NCBI GenBank assembly: GCA_934339005.1
Contig: CAKRHR010000003.1
Span: forward strand, 68,683 to 132,682
Source of the DNA: an uncultured Catenibacillus sp.
GTDB lineage: Bacteria > Bacillota > Clostridia > Lachnospirales > Lachnospiraceae
Length of the DNA stretch: 64,000 nucleotides
Direction: 5' to 3'
The position numbers were made by a program, and so were the translations under genes. The notes beneath the pieces are model-generated. The model made no database searches. It was not told where the DNA came from and saw nothing but the letters and a program-made list of their open reading frames with translations. Of the stretch, positions 27,218 to 35,611 are shown one piece after another. The first letter of the stretch is position 1; every line of letters begins with the position of its first letter.

Positions 27218-27580
27218 ATGAAATTAAAAAATGTACTGATTGTTGTGAAAGATATTGAAAAATCAAAAAAGTTTTATCAAGATTTATTCGGGTTACAAAT
27301 TGTGCTTGACAATGATGCCAATGTAATTTTGACAGAAGGGCTTGTGCTGCAGGAAGAAAAAATCTGGAAAAAATTTATCGACAAAGAAGTTATTCATGAA
27401 AACAATGCCAGTGAGCTGTATTTTGAGGAAGCTGATATAGAAGCATTTGAAGATAAACTGAAAAGATTATACCCTGAAATTAAATATGTCAATAGATTTA
27501 TGACGGATGAGTGGGAACAAAAAGTGCTTCGGTTTTATGATTTAGATGGCAATTTAATAGAAGTTGGAACACCGATGTAA
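27218..27580 (+). CDS. VOC-superfamily (glyoxalase/bleomycin resistance-like) protein
   Basis: 120 residues, one VOC module pair. IVVKDIEKSKKFYQDLFGLQ at the start and VLRFYDLDGNLIEVGTPM at the end are typical. Metal-ligand positions are not all conserved, so it may be an enzyme or a binding/resistance protein. GAAAGGGAAAG precedes ATG 27218. No substrate can be assigned. Confidence 0.87.
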   Translation: MKLKNVLIVVKDIEKSKKFYQDLFGLQIVLDNDANVILTEGLVLQEEKIWKKFIDKEVIHENNASELYFEEADIEAFEDKLKRLYPEIKYVNRFMTDEWEQKVLRFYDLDGNLIEVGTPM

Positions 27581-27616
27581 AGATAATAAAAATTTGACTC
27601 AGAGAGGGAGATTAAA

Positions 27617-27814
27617 ATGGCAAAGAAAGATGAAAGATTTGAAAAAATATATTCACAAGGCTCAATGAATGGTACGGAGATTTGGGTGGATAAAGTGACA
27701 GGGGTGAATTACCTGTTCCATTACAGCGGTTCTGCGGGTGGTTTAACACCACTTCTGGACAGAGAAGGAAAGCCTGTGATTTCATCCATCAGAAATGGCA
27801 GTGATATCCTTTGA
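27617..27814 (+). CDS. DUF6440 family small protein
   Basis: 65 residues. RFEKIYSQGSMNGTEIWVDK followed by GVNYLFHYSGSAGGLTPLLD and REGKPVIS matches the DUF6440 pattern (a small beta protein with a YxGxxGGLTxLLDxxGKP core) that recurs in Clostridia. Function unknown. GAGAGGGAG precedes ATG 27617. Its stop overlaps the TTG start of the next gene by four bases. Confidence 0.8.
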   Translation: MAKKDERFEKIYSQGSMNGTEIWVDKVTGVNYLFHYSGSAGGLTPLLDREGKPVISSIRNGSDIL

Positions 27815-28752
27815 AAAAAGAAACAGCATATTATCACTTGCCGGGATTATTTGAATTTTACGAACTATATCGGGTATTTTTGTCGTTGTTTCGTGAACAT
27901 AGAGAATACTTTTATGAGTGGTGTGAGATAGGCTCGATTTATGGCGCACCAGCAGACTGTATCTGGGGCGGTGGGCGAGTCGGTTTTGGAGAGCATGATC
28001 CACAGGAAGTATTTGATTTAATGCAGGAATATGGTATTTCAGCACGCCTGACATTCAGTAATTCGCTGCTTAAAGAAATGCATCTGACAGATAAAAAATG
28101 CAATGCACTTTGCAAATTATTTGAGCAAAGTAACGCAGTGAGAACAGACAATGGCGGTACACAACATAACATTACAGTTCAAAACGGCATCATTATTCAC
28201 TCAGATTTATTACTAAATTTTTTAAAGGCACATTATCCCGATTTTTATTTTGTGTCCTCAACCACAAAGGTTCTGACTGGCTTTGAAGTATTTTACGATG
28301 AAGTCAGACGCGATGATTTTAGCTATGTTGTCCCGGATTTTCGTCTGAACAAGCAGTTTGAACAGTTAAATACTTTAGCAGATGACGAAAAAGACAAAGT
28401 CGAATTTCTGTGCAATGAGTGCTGTTGGTTTGGTTGTACGGACAGAAAACGTTGTTATGAGGCGGTCAGCCGTAAAAATCTTGGGGAAAAATTTCCAGAA
28501 CATCATTGTGTATCACCGGAGGCAAATGAAGGGTATCGATTTTCAAAAGCCATGCAAAATCCCGGATTTATCGGTATTGAAGATATTCAAAACATTTACA
28601 TGCCAATGGGCTTTTCAAATTTTAAAATCGAAGGTCGCGGTCTTGGTAGTGCTTTAATTCTTGAATTTTTGCTTTATTACATGACAAAACCGGAGTATCA
28701 GTTACGGGTTAGAGAAGCGGTTTATCTGGACAGTATGTTGGATTTGTTTTAA
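27811..28752 (+). CDS. Uncharacterised protein, possibly U32-peptidase-like TIM barrel
   Basis: 313 residues from a TTG start that overlaps the DUF6440 stop. I do not firmly recognise it. Features seen: a periodic alpha/beta pattern, GAPADCIWGGGRVGFGEHD, YGISARLTFSNSLL, DFSYVVPDFRLNKQFE, a cysteine-rich stretch CNECCWFGCTDRKRCYEAVS and FSNFKIEGRGLGSALILEFL. The order alpha/beta barrel, four-cysteine patch, FKIEGR recalls U32 peptidases (YhbU/RlhA), whose cysteines bind an Fe-S cluster. The N-terminal half is too divergent to be sure. No strong ribosome site; translation is probably coupled to DUF6440. Confidence 0.5.
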   Translation: MKKETAYYHLPGLFEFYELYRVFLSLFREHREYFYEWCEIGSIYGAPADCIWGGGRVGFGEHDPQEVFDLMQEYGISARLTFSNSLLKEMHLTDKKCNALCKLFEQSNAVRTDNGGTQHNITVQNGIIIHSDLLLNFLKAHYPDFYFVSSTTKVLTGFEVFYDEVRRDDFSYVVPDFRLNKQFEQLNTLADDEKDKVEFLCNECCWFGCTDRKRCYEAVSRKNLGEKFPEHHCVSPEANEGYRFSKAMQNPGFIGIEDIQNIYMPMGFSNFKIEGRGLGSALILEFLLYYMTKPEYQLRVREAVYLDSMLDLF

Positions 28753-28784
28753 AAGTTAATGATAAAAATACAGCAATAACGTCA

Positions 28785-28812
28785 TTGAATAACGTTTGTC
28801 AGCAGGTATAAT
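28785..28812 (+). promoter_or_regulatory. Promoter upstream of the ATC-hydrolase-like fragment
   Basis: TTGAAT (28785-28790), 16 bases, TATAAT (28807-28812). It fits transcription into the truncated gene at 28950 and the Nudix gene. Confidence 0.55.
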
Positions 28813-28949
28813 ATGAAGTTAGGGTCAAAAAATCAAATACCTTATTGTGCAGGTACAATTACAATTTAGCCCTTTGACACTTATATCATGCTATTATGAA
28901 GAGAAAATAAGTGTATATTTAAAGCAATATCAGATTAAAAAAATGCACG

Positions 28950-29246
28950 ATGTTTACAGATAAGGTTCAGGACAAGAAGCTGCAGGAGAGCCGGGATTCA
29001 CAAAATTCAAAGTACGAACTGGACTGGAAATTTGAGTATCAAAAAGGTGTGGATGAATTTTATAATACATATTCAGAGTGTGGCATCTGCAAACTTGGCA
29101 AGCGGGAAAATTGCTTTGAGTTTGTGCCATGCCTGTGTAACATGGATGAGCGCAATTACAGAAATGAAGGCGGTCAGCTTTATCGCACGAAAACACTGGC
29201 AAACGGCGATGAATGTTGTGATTTTCACGTAGTGCGCATTAAGTAA
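28950..29246 (+). pseudogene. C-terminal remnant of an L-2-amino-thiazoline-4-carboxylate hydrolase-like protein
   Basis: 98 residues. FYNTYSECGICKLGKRENCF, FVPCLCNMDERNY, LYRTKTLANGDECCDFHVVR match the cysteine-rich C-terminal half of the ATC hydrolase-like family, whose members are about 200 residues long. The N-terminal half is absent: upstream the frame meets a TAA ten codons before the ATG, and no ribosome site is visible. It is probably a decayed gene; a short functional version cannot be excluded, because the key CxxC, C and CDF motifs are intact. Confidence 0.62.
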
Positions 29247-29276
29247 AAAATAGTTGGGGTGAAATGGAGGAAACGA

Positions 29277-29894
29277 ATGAACGATCAATGGATTGATTTT
29301 GCAATGCGGATTCAAAGCATTGCGCAGGCGGGTCTACAATATGGCAAAGATATGTATGATAGGGAAAGGTATGAAGAACTGCGAAAAATTGCAGCGGAGA
29401 TGATGTCTGCTAAAACAGATATACCGGTGGAAAAAATTTATGATTTATTTTGCAATGAAACCGGTTATCAGACACCAAAGGTGGATACAAGAGCAGCGGT
29501 GTTTGTGGATGGAAAAATCCTTCTTGTACATGAAAATAATGGTACATGGTCGCTTCCGGGTGGCTGGTGCGATGTGGACCAGTCGGTAGCCTCTAATACA
29601 GAAAAAGAAGTATATGAAGAAGCGGGATGTAACGTACATGCTCAAAAAATCATTGCGATCCAGGACTGGCGAAAACATAATGTCGTGAATTATGCCTACG
29701 GTGTGTTAAAGGTCTTTGTTTTATGCCAATATGAACATGGCGAATTTGCGCAGAATATCGAAACCACAGAAATTGGATTTTTTGACAGAAACACAATTCC
29801 TGAAAATCTTGCAGTAGAAAAGACAACGAAAGCACAGATTCTGATGTGTTTTGATGCATTTGAAAATCCAAATCTGCCGACATTATTTGACTGA
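29277..29894 (+). CDS. Nudix hydrolase with N-terminal helical domain (ADP-ribose pyrophosphatase-like)
   Basis: 205 residues. The first ~60 form the helical NUDIX N-terminal domain found in clostridial Nudix proteins (WIDFAMRIQSIAQAGLQYGK). The Nudix box GGWCDVDQSVASNTEKEVYE continues into EAG; it has Q and K where the consensus Gx5Ex7RExxEExG has E and R, a pattern I associate with this subfamily. The metal-binding EE pair is present. Likely substrates are nucleoside diphosphate-X compounds. ATG 29277 is chosen for TGGAGG upstream; the GTG at 29259 would include the ribosome site. Confidence 0.9.
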   Translation: MNDQWIDFAMRIQSIAQAGLQYGKDMYDRERYEELRKIAAEMMSAKTDIPVEKIYDLFCNETGYQTPKVDTRAAVFVDGKILLVHENNGTWSLPGGWCDVDQSVASNTEKEVYEEAGCNVHAQKIIAIQDWRKHNVVNYAYGVLKVFVLCQYEHGEFAQNIETTEIGFFDRNTIPENLAVEKTTKAQILMCFDAFENPNLPTLFD

Positions 29895-29902
29895 AAAATC
29901 CC

Positions 29903-30591
29903 TTAAAGCAAATTTGCCTTTGCTTTTTTGTAAATCAAATGAAATGTCACATTAGCCTCCGGTGATACGATAGGTATTTTGACACGGTTTTTATCAAGTT
30001 CATTTTGGATGCTTGTGTAATCTGTAATAAAATGAAACAGTGTGGATGTGTGGACAAGTTCATTAAATTCAAATTCATCGGTCTGAATCAGAAAGCGTGA
30101 TGCCGGCATATGCTGTTTACATAATTGTGTCCAGAAGCCAATCTGATCCCGTAGCAGGCAGTTGAAACCGTTGAGCTGTTCAAATGTGACTTCAGAATGC
30201 TGTGCCAGTTGATGATTTTTGGGTACGCAGATAAATAACTGTTCTGACATAAAGGTTGTATTTTTTAGTGTACTGTCAGGACAGGTATAAGGCAAAATGC
30301 CTATGTTGCACTGGTCTGTCAGTACCGCATCGACAATTTTATCCAGGTCTATCATTTTTGAAGAAATTGTATTGTCCGAATGTTTGCTTGAAAGTTGTGG
30401 CAACAATGCCCAAAGAGGTGCCGGTGCGCATGAATACACGGTGATTGTTCGCTGACTCTGATCGTATGCCTGAACTGCCTGTATAGCATTTTGTGCATCA
30501 GAAAGCAATTTCTTGGCATAATCGGCGGCCAGTTGACCGGTATTTGTTAATTCAATTCGATTTTTCCCACGTTTAAATAAAATTGCACCAA
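29903..30591 (-). pseudogene. LysR-family regulator lacking its DNA-binding domain
   Basis: The effector-binding part is well kept: the end of the helix-turn-helix domain GAILFKRGKNRIELTNTGQL, then LSDAQNAIQAVQAYDQSQRT as linker and a periplasmic-binding-protein-like domain (ITVYSCAPAPLWALLPQLSS to FHLIYKKAKANLL). The first ~55 residues of a normal LysR protein, containing the helix-turn-helix, are missing. Upstream of about 30591 the frame reads unrelated residues to an ATG at 30646. So it cannot bind DNA as a LysR protein. The lost part matches the start of a transposase-like fragment, suggesting a recombination break. It converges with the Nudix gene. Confidence 0.75.
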
Positions 30592-30736
30592 AAATCTTCT
30601 TCAACGGGAATATCGTATTCATTATCAATGATTGTAAGTTTCTCATCTATTGTCAAATTCTGAGATAATAATGTTCCAAGAACACGATGTAACTCATAAG
30701 TTTCATCGTGTTCTTGGAAGTTCCTTTGCAAGACCT
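30591..30736 (-). pseudogene. Fragment resembling an Rpn/PD-(D/E)XK nuclease-family transposase C-terminus
   Basis: Read on the minus strand in a frame different from the LysR remnant, this gives ELHRVLGTLLSQNLTIDEKL then TIIDNEYDIPVEEDF, which recalls the C-terminal region of clostridial Rpn-family (recombination-promoting nuclease) proteins. It is bounded by TAG upstream and ends within two residues of the LysR break. No catalytic domain is present. The recognition rests on remembered family pattern, so it is moderate. Confidence 0.5.
30674..30719. repeat. Perfect 16-base inverted repeat at the LysR/Rpn junction
   Basis: TTCCAAGAACACGATG (30674-30689) and CATCGTGTTCTTGGAA (30704-30719), with AACT/AGTT pairing inside the loop, make a ~20-base-pair snap-back. 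It lies within the Rpn-like frame. It may be a local inverted duplication made at the breakpoint or, less likely, a terminator; no T-run adjoins it. Confidence 0.75.
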
Positions 30737-31050
30737 AACATAATAATATTTAACAGATTAAGATTTCCTTTCCAATGATAGCTAAAAGGAGTATCTGACC
30801 ACATCCTTATTATAACTTGTTTTCAGGGTTAAAACAATTGGAAATGTGTTCATATTATATCAGAGCAAATGTGCAGAATTTGTCAAAATGCGTCGAGAAA
30901 AAATATTTCTATTTGGTTTAGAATGCTCTGGTTTGTGGATGCCAAACCGCATGTTTTAAATGATGATATGATTTTAAATAATTATATTTTAAACAACAAT
31001 ATAGAAAATTTTGGGCGGATATCAAATAACAAAGCAAGTAACAAATATAG
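30737..31050. other. AT-rich gene-free stretch between the LysR remnant and the aldo/keto reductase
   Basis: No convincing gene. On the minus strand TTGTTT, 17 bases, TATAAT (around 30795-30840) is a promoter-like pair that would transcribe the Rpn/LysR remnants; a 33-codon open frame starting MWSDTPFSYHWKGNLNLL follows it and ends at the inverted repeat, possibly another gene fragment. The rest has many short ATTTTAAA runs. Confidence 0.4.
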
Positions 31051-31079
31051 ATGAAAAAAGTATAAATCTTTGCTATAAT
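31051..31079 (+). promoter_or_regulatory. Promoter of the aldo/keto reductase operon
   Basis: ATGAAA (weak -35, 31051-31056), 17 bases, perfect TATAAT (31074-31079). The leader would be about 145 bases. Confidence 0.5.
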
Positions 31080-31231
31080 ATAAATATATGGAACACATCA
31101 CAGGTACAGGTTAATTTTGTAGATTAAAAGCCACGAAGGTGATAAAATGGATGTATAGAATTTGCTGGAGGATGTTAGATGTTTTTCGTGCATAACAATA
31201 AAAATCAAGAAAAAATTTGAGAGGTAAAGTA

Positions 31232-32380
31232 ATGAAAACACGCAGATTAGGCAAAACAAATTTAATGGTCAGTGAGATTGGTTTTGGCGGTGAATGGCTG
31301 GAGCGTCATCCTGAGGAGGAAGGCATTGAGCTAATTCATTATGCTCATGCGCAGGGTATTAATATTTTGGATTGCTGGATGCCGGATGCAAAATCCAGAG
31401 ATATTATCGGCAAGGGCATTAAAGCCAATCGAAGTGACTGGTATATTCAGGGGCATATTGGCTCAACCTTGAAGGATGGACAGTATTTCAGAACAAGAGA
31501 TATGGCATATGTGCGTCCTGCATTTGAGGATTTATTAAAGCGTCTGCAGACCGATTATATTGATTTAGGCATGATTCATTATATTGATTCCGAGGAGGAA
31601 TGGGATAGTATTCAACAATCAGACTATATGGATTATGTGATGGCGTTAAAAAATAAAGGTATTATCCGTCATATCGGTATGAGTTCACACAATCCGAAAG
31701 TAGCGTTAAAAGCGGCACAGTGTGGTTATGTGGAAATGATTTTGTTCAGCATCAATCCTGCGTTTGATATGTTACCTGCGGCTGACAATATTATTGATAC
31801 AATGTTTGCTGAAAAATTTGACGATAATTTAAAAGGTATTGATGCTGAGCGTGCGCATCTGTATCAGGTGTGTGAGCAAAATGATGTCGGCATCACGGTA
31901 ATGAAGGGCTTTGCAGGCGGCAGATTGTTTGATGAAAAACGTTCTCCGTTTGGCGTGAAATTAACACCGGTTCAGTGTATTCATTATGCGCTGACACGCC
32001 CTGCAGTCTGTTCGATTATGTGCGGTTACGATACAAAAGCGCAGGTGGATGATGCAGTGTCTTATGAAAATGCTTCAGAAGAAGCAAAAGATTATGCGTC
32101 TGTGATTGCCAATGCACCATTTCATTCTTACAAGGGCCAGTGTACATATTGCGGACACTGCAAGCCTTGTGTAGCGAAGCTGGATATTGCGATGATTAAT
32201 AAATTTTATGATCTTGCAACCATGCAGCCGGAGGTACCTGCAACATTGCAGTCACATTATGAATTGCTTGAACATAAAGCGTCAGAATGTATCGGTTGTC
32301 ACGCCTGTGAAGCACGATGTCCGTTTGGGGTACCAATCGCCGACCGCATGGAAAAAGCTGCCACACTTTTTGGATGCTGA
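31232..32380 (+). CDS. Aldo/keto reductase with C-terminal [4Fe-4S] ferredoxin-like domain
   Basis: 382 residues. The AKR (alpha/beta)8 barrel covers ~1-285: RRLGKTNLMVSEIGFGGEWL, GINILDCWMP (position of the usual D-x-Y region), DYIDLGMIHY and GIIRHIGMSSHNP. The C-terminal ~95 residues carry CTYCGHCKPC and CIGCHACEARCPFGVP, enough for Fe-S clusters as in the anaerobic 4Fe-4S AKR subfamily. The normal catalytic tyrosine position reads W/M in DCWMP, so classical AKR catalysis is doubtful. ATG 31232 follows GAGAGG. A cytosolic redox enzyme of unknown substrate. Confidence 0.88.
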   Translation: MKTRRLGKTNLMVSEIGFGGEWLERHPEEEGIELIHYAHAQGINILDCWMPDAKSRDIIGKGIKANRSDWYIQGHIGSTLKDGQYFRTRDMAYVRPAFEDLLKRLQTDYIDLGMIHYIDSEEEWDSIQQSDYMDYVMALKNKGIIRHIGMSSHNPKVALKAAQCGYVEMILFSINPAFDMLPAADNIIDTMFAEKFDDNLKGIDAERAHLYQVCEQNDVGITVMKGFAGGRLFDEKRSPFGVKLTPVQCIHYALTRPAVCSIMCGYDTKAQVDDAVSYENASEEAKDYASVIANAPFHSYKGQCTYCGHCKPCVAKLDIAMINKFYDLATMQPEVPATLQSHYELLEHKASECIGCHACEARCPFGVPIADRMEKAATLFGC

Positions 32381-32408
32381 TGTAAGATAAATACTAGGAG
32401 GGGTTTTT

Positions 32409-32669
32409 ATGTTTGAACAGGCAGTGGAAGAGAAGGCAAAAATCGTTGCTATCAAAGAAAGTTTTTCCGGTAATCCGACGATGAACATGAGCAGGAATGT
32501 GCCGCTGGCGCTTGGAACGACAGAGCATTCCATCACCTTTGAAAAGGAAGATGGCACATTGATGATTTTTAAAGTTTCAGAGTCAAAGATTGAAAATCTG
32601 CGTACAGGATTAGCAGGAATTGTGAAGTACAGAGGCAGAAAATTTATTGAATTTAAACGTGAAAGTTAG
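32409..32669 (+). CDS. Small DUF2500-like protein
   Basis: 86 residues, start behind AGGAGGGG, 28 bases after the aldo/keto reductase. The layout KIVAIKESFSGNP, ALGTTEHSITFEKEDGTLMIF, SKIENLRTGLAGIVKYRGRKFIEFKR follows the DUF2500 beta pattern (xxxYYVTFExxxGxxxxFxVxxxxYxxLxxGxxGxLxxxGxxFxxF). It lacks the N-terminal membrane helix that many DUF2500 proteins have. Function unknown. Confidence 0.6.
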   Translation: MFEQAVEEKAKIVAIKESFSGNPTMNMSRNVPLALGTTEHSITFEKEDGTLMIFKVSESKIENLRTGLAGIVKYRGRKFIEFKRES

Positions 32670-32704
32670 TCTGAAAAATTAAATTTGCATTTTGGTAAAA
32701 TTCG

Positions 32705-32769
32705 TAAAGCATATAAAAAGTCTGGGTGTTACTGTGTAAGCACAGATTGATTATATGCTTTATTTTTTT
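32705..32769 (+). terminator. Terminator after the DUF2500-like gene
   Basis: TAAAGCATATAA (32705-32716) and TTATATGCTTTA (32751-32762), an inner CTGTG-TAAG-CACAG stem, and a seven-T run. Confidence 0.88.
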
Positions 32770-32879
32770 CTTTTTTAAACACAGGATTTAAGCTTCAAAT
32801 ATGAATAAAATGCAAAATTGTTCCATAGATATATAGTAGAGCATATCAATATAAGTATTGCTCTATGGGAGGGTTGCGA

Positions 32880-35606
32880 ATGTATGAAACAAAGTCAGTC
32901 ACTCTGGTGACAGAAGAACTGCATACAAATATAGAAAATGGACTGACGGAGGAAGAAGCCGCAGCGCGATTGAGAAAATACGGTGAGAATGTTTTAAAAG
33001 AAACTGACAGGCGTACTGTCTGGCGCATGATTTTTGAACAGCTCAACGAACCGCTCATGTATATCTTAATCGCAGCTGCGGCGATTTCTTTTTTTCTGGG
33101 AGAAATTGCAGATGGCTGCATTATTCTTGTGGTACTTGTGTTAAACACGACCGTGGGTGTTATTCAGGAGGGAAAGGCTAAACGTGCCATGGAAGCCCTC
33201 AAAAAAATGTCCGCGCCGATGGCTTATGTGCGCAGAAACGGTGCATTACATCATATTCAGGCGGCTCAAGTTGTGCCGGGGGATATTGTGATTTTTGAGT
33301 CCGGGGCACAGGTGCCTGCGGATGTCCGGCTCATTTTGGTGGCAGGTCTAAAGATAGAAGAAGCATCTTTGACCGGAGAATCTGTGCCGGTAGAAAAAAT
33401 CAGTCAGCCCCTTCTTAAAAAGGCCAGTGGTATCGGAGATTGCACAAATATGGGATTTATGTCAACCAATGTTACATACGGCCGGGGTGAGGGTATTGTC
33501 GTAGCGACAGGTATGCAGACGCAAATCGGGAAAATTGCACAGATGCTTGGCGAAACCGGAAGTGAAATGACACCACTGCAAAAACGGCTTTCTGATTTAG
33601 GCCGGCTGTTAAGTATTGTAGCTGTGATTTTGTGTATTCTTTTATTTGGCATGGCGGTGCTGCAGCATCGAAACATTCCTGAAATGCTCATTACTGCGAT
33701 TTCACTGGCTGTAGCAGCGGTACCGGAGGGGTTGCCTGCAGTGGTTACAATAGTACTTGCCTTAAGTGTATCACGAATGGTTAAAATCAATACGATTGTC
33801 AGACGTCTGCCATGTGTGGAAACGCTTGGTGCTGTCAGCGTAGTGTGTTCAGATAAGACAGGTACTCTGACACAGAATAAAATGTGTGTGACAGCATGCT
33901 ATGTGGACATGCGTATGAAAAATGTGTTATCCACAGATAACGATTTAAAACAATACGTAAACCAAGACAACTCAGAATATAATACCTATGCGCATTTATA
34001 TACAGACTCAGAAAACAATTCTAAAGATAGGCAAACCAAAATATCTGAAGCCTTTGACTTATTTTTACAAGGATTCTGCCTGTGCAACGATGCCGAGCTG
34101 CCGGATTTTGGTGATCCGACAGAACTTGCACTGCTGGCATTTGCCAAAGATTACGGCAGAAGTAAATCAGCATATGTACAGACTGGCAGGCGGATTGCAG
34201 AACTGCCCTTTGACTCTGTCCGGAAAATGATGTCAACCCTGCATTTGTGTCAGGGAAGGAAAATCCAGTTTACAAAAGGCTCTGCCGATGAATTGCTTGG
34301 ACGGTGTGATTTTATTTACAACGCAGGTAAGGCATATCCAATGACTGCCATGCATCGAAGGGATATTGAACGTGCCCTTGAATATATGACCGGGGATGCG
34401 TTGCGGGTACTGGCTCTTGCAATGCGCACCGATACTGAAGACATCAAAGAAGCACACATGACATTTGTCGGACTTGCAGGTATGAAAGACCCGGTCAGAC
34501 CTAATGCGATGCAGAGTGTCGATGTATTTTCAAAGGCGGGGGTGCGCACAGTGATGATTACCGGGGATCATATGAACACAGCCCTTGCCGTTGCCAGACA
34601 ACTGCATATTGCTTCGGATAAAGCGGACTGTTTAAGCGGGGCACAGCTTGAAACGATGAAGGATGCACAGCTTACCGAAGCAGTGCGGCATGTACGGGTA
34701 TTTTCAAGAGTTTCACCTGAACATAAAGTGCGGATCGTGCGCGCATTTCAAAAAAATGGACATATTGTGGCTATGACCGGGGACGGTGTCAATGATGCAC
34801 CGTCATTAAAAGCTGCAGATATTGGTATAGCCATGGGGAAAAATGGTACAGATGTTGCAAGAAGTGCTGCAGATATGATTTTAACAGATGACTGCTTTTC
34901 GACGATTGAAAAAGCAATTGAGGAGGGACGGGGAATTTATGCGAACATTAAAAAGTCTGTCTTGTTTTTATTATCCTCGAATTTTGGTGAAATCATGACG
35001 ATGTTTACGGCAATGGCGTTTGGATTTGCTGCGCCTTTAAAAGCGGTACACATTTTATGGATTAATCTGATTACAGATGCACTGCCCGCCCTTGCCCTTG
35101 GCATCGATAAAAATGATACTCAGGCGATGATGCAGATGCCGCCAAGGAAACCACAGGAAAGCTTGTTTGCGCATAAAGGTCTGGCACTGACACTGTTTTA
35201 TGGGGCGCTAATCGCAGCAATCAGTCTGGCAGCATTTCTTAAAATTCCGGTGGCGGGATTAAAGTTGGCAGGACAGCAGGTGACACTTGAAAATATCCGT
35301 CAGGTGATGACACAGACCGCGGTGCTTAACCGGTGCCAGACGTATGCATTTACAGTGCTTGGCATGTCACAGTTGTTTCATGCTGCCGGTATGAGGGATG
35401 TGAACCGGCGCATCTGGAAAATGCAATGGAAAGGCTGCAGACTGATGTTTGTATCATTGCTGATTGGTATCAGTCTGCAGATTTTAGTCACAGAAATTCC
35501 GGCGGCGATTCAGGTATTTGGTACATCGCACCTGTCTTTGGGTGAATGGGCGTTGCTGTTGATTTTATCAGCTGTGCCGCTTGTGGCACACGAAATTCTT
35601 GTGTGA
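32880..35606 (+). CDS. P-type Ca2+-transporting ATPase (P2 family)
   Basis: 908 residues. Exports cations, probably Ca2+, across the membrane using ATP. A cation ATPase N-terminal domain ([21 protein letters not shown]) is followed by helices M1-M2, the TGES actuator loop, M4 with [15 protein letters not shown] (ion-binding PEGL), Asp325 in [13 protein letters not shown], the nucleotide domain with [29 protein letters not shown] and six C-terminal helices with [15 protein letters not shown]. These are SERCA/PMCA-like features; heavy-metal N-terminal domains are absent. A ~60-residue hydrophilic insert follows the phosphorylation loop. ATG 32880 is chosen because GGGAGGG stands before it. Confidence 0.94.
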   Translation: MYETKSVTLVTEELHTNIENGLTEEEAAARLRKYGENVLKETDRRTVWRMIFEQLNEPLMYILIAAAAISFFLGEIADGCIILVVLVLNTTVGVIQEGKAKRAMEALKKMSAPMAYVRRNGALHHIQAAQVVPGDIVIFESGAQVPADVRLILVAGLKIEEASLTGESVPVEKISQPLLKKASGIGDCTNMGFMSTNVTYGRGEGIVVATGMQTQIGKIAQMLGETGSEMTPLQKRLSDLGRLLSIVAVILCILLFGMAVLQHRNIPEMLITAISLAVAAVPEGLPAVVTIVLALSVSRMVKINTIVRRLPCVETLGAVSVVCSDKTGTLTQNKMCVTACYVDMRMKNVLSTDNDLKQYVNQDNSEYNTYAHLYTDSENNSKDRQTKISEAFDLFLQGFCLCNDAELPDFGDPTELALLAFAKDYGRSKSAYVQTGRRIAELPFDSVRKMMSTLHLCQGRKIQFTKGSADELLGRCDFIYNAGKAYPMTAMHRRDIERALEYMTGDALRVLALAMRTDTEDIKEAHMTFVGLAGMKDPVRPNAMQSVDVFSKAGVRTVMITGDHMNTALAVARQLHIASDKADCLSGAQLETMKDAQLTEAVRHVRVFSRVSPEHKVRIVRAFQKNGHIVAMTGDGVNDAPSLKAADIGIAMGKNGTDVARSAADMILTDDCFSTIEKAIEEGRGIYANIKKSVLFLLSSNFGEIMTMFTAMAFGFAAPLKAVHILWINLITDALPALALGIDKNDTQAMMQMPPRKPQESLFAHKGLALTLFYGALIAAISLAAFLKIPVAGLKLAGQQVTLENIRQVMTQTAVLNRCQTYAFTVLGMSQLFHAAGMRDVNRRIWKMQWKGCRLMFVSLLIGISLQILVTEIPAAIQVFGTSHLSLGEWALLLILSAVPLVAHEILV

Positions 35607-35611
35607 ATTGT

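Noticed and set aside
30869..31054. 61-codon ORF upstream of the aldo/keto reductase
   Set aside because: No ribosome site, biased Asn/Ile/Lys content of AT-rich spacer DNA, no recognisable family.
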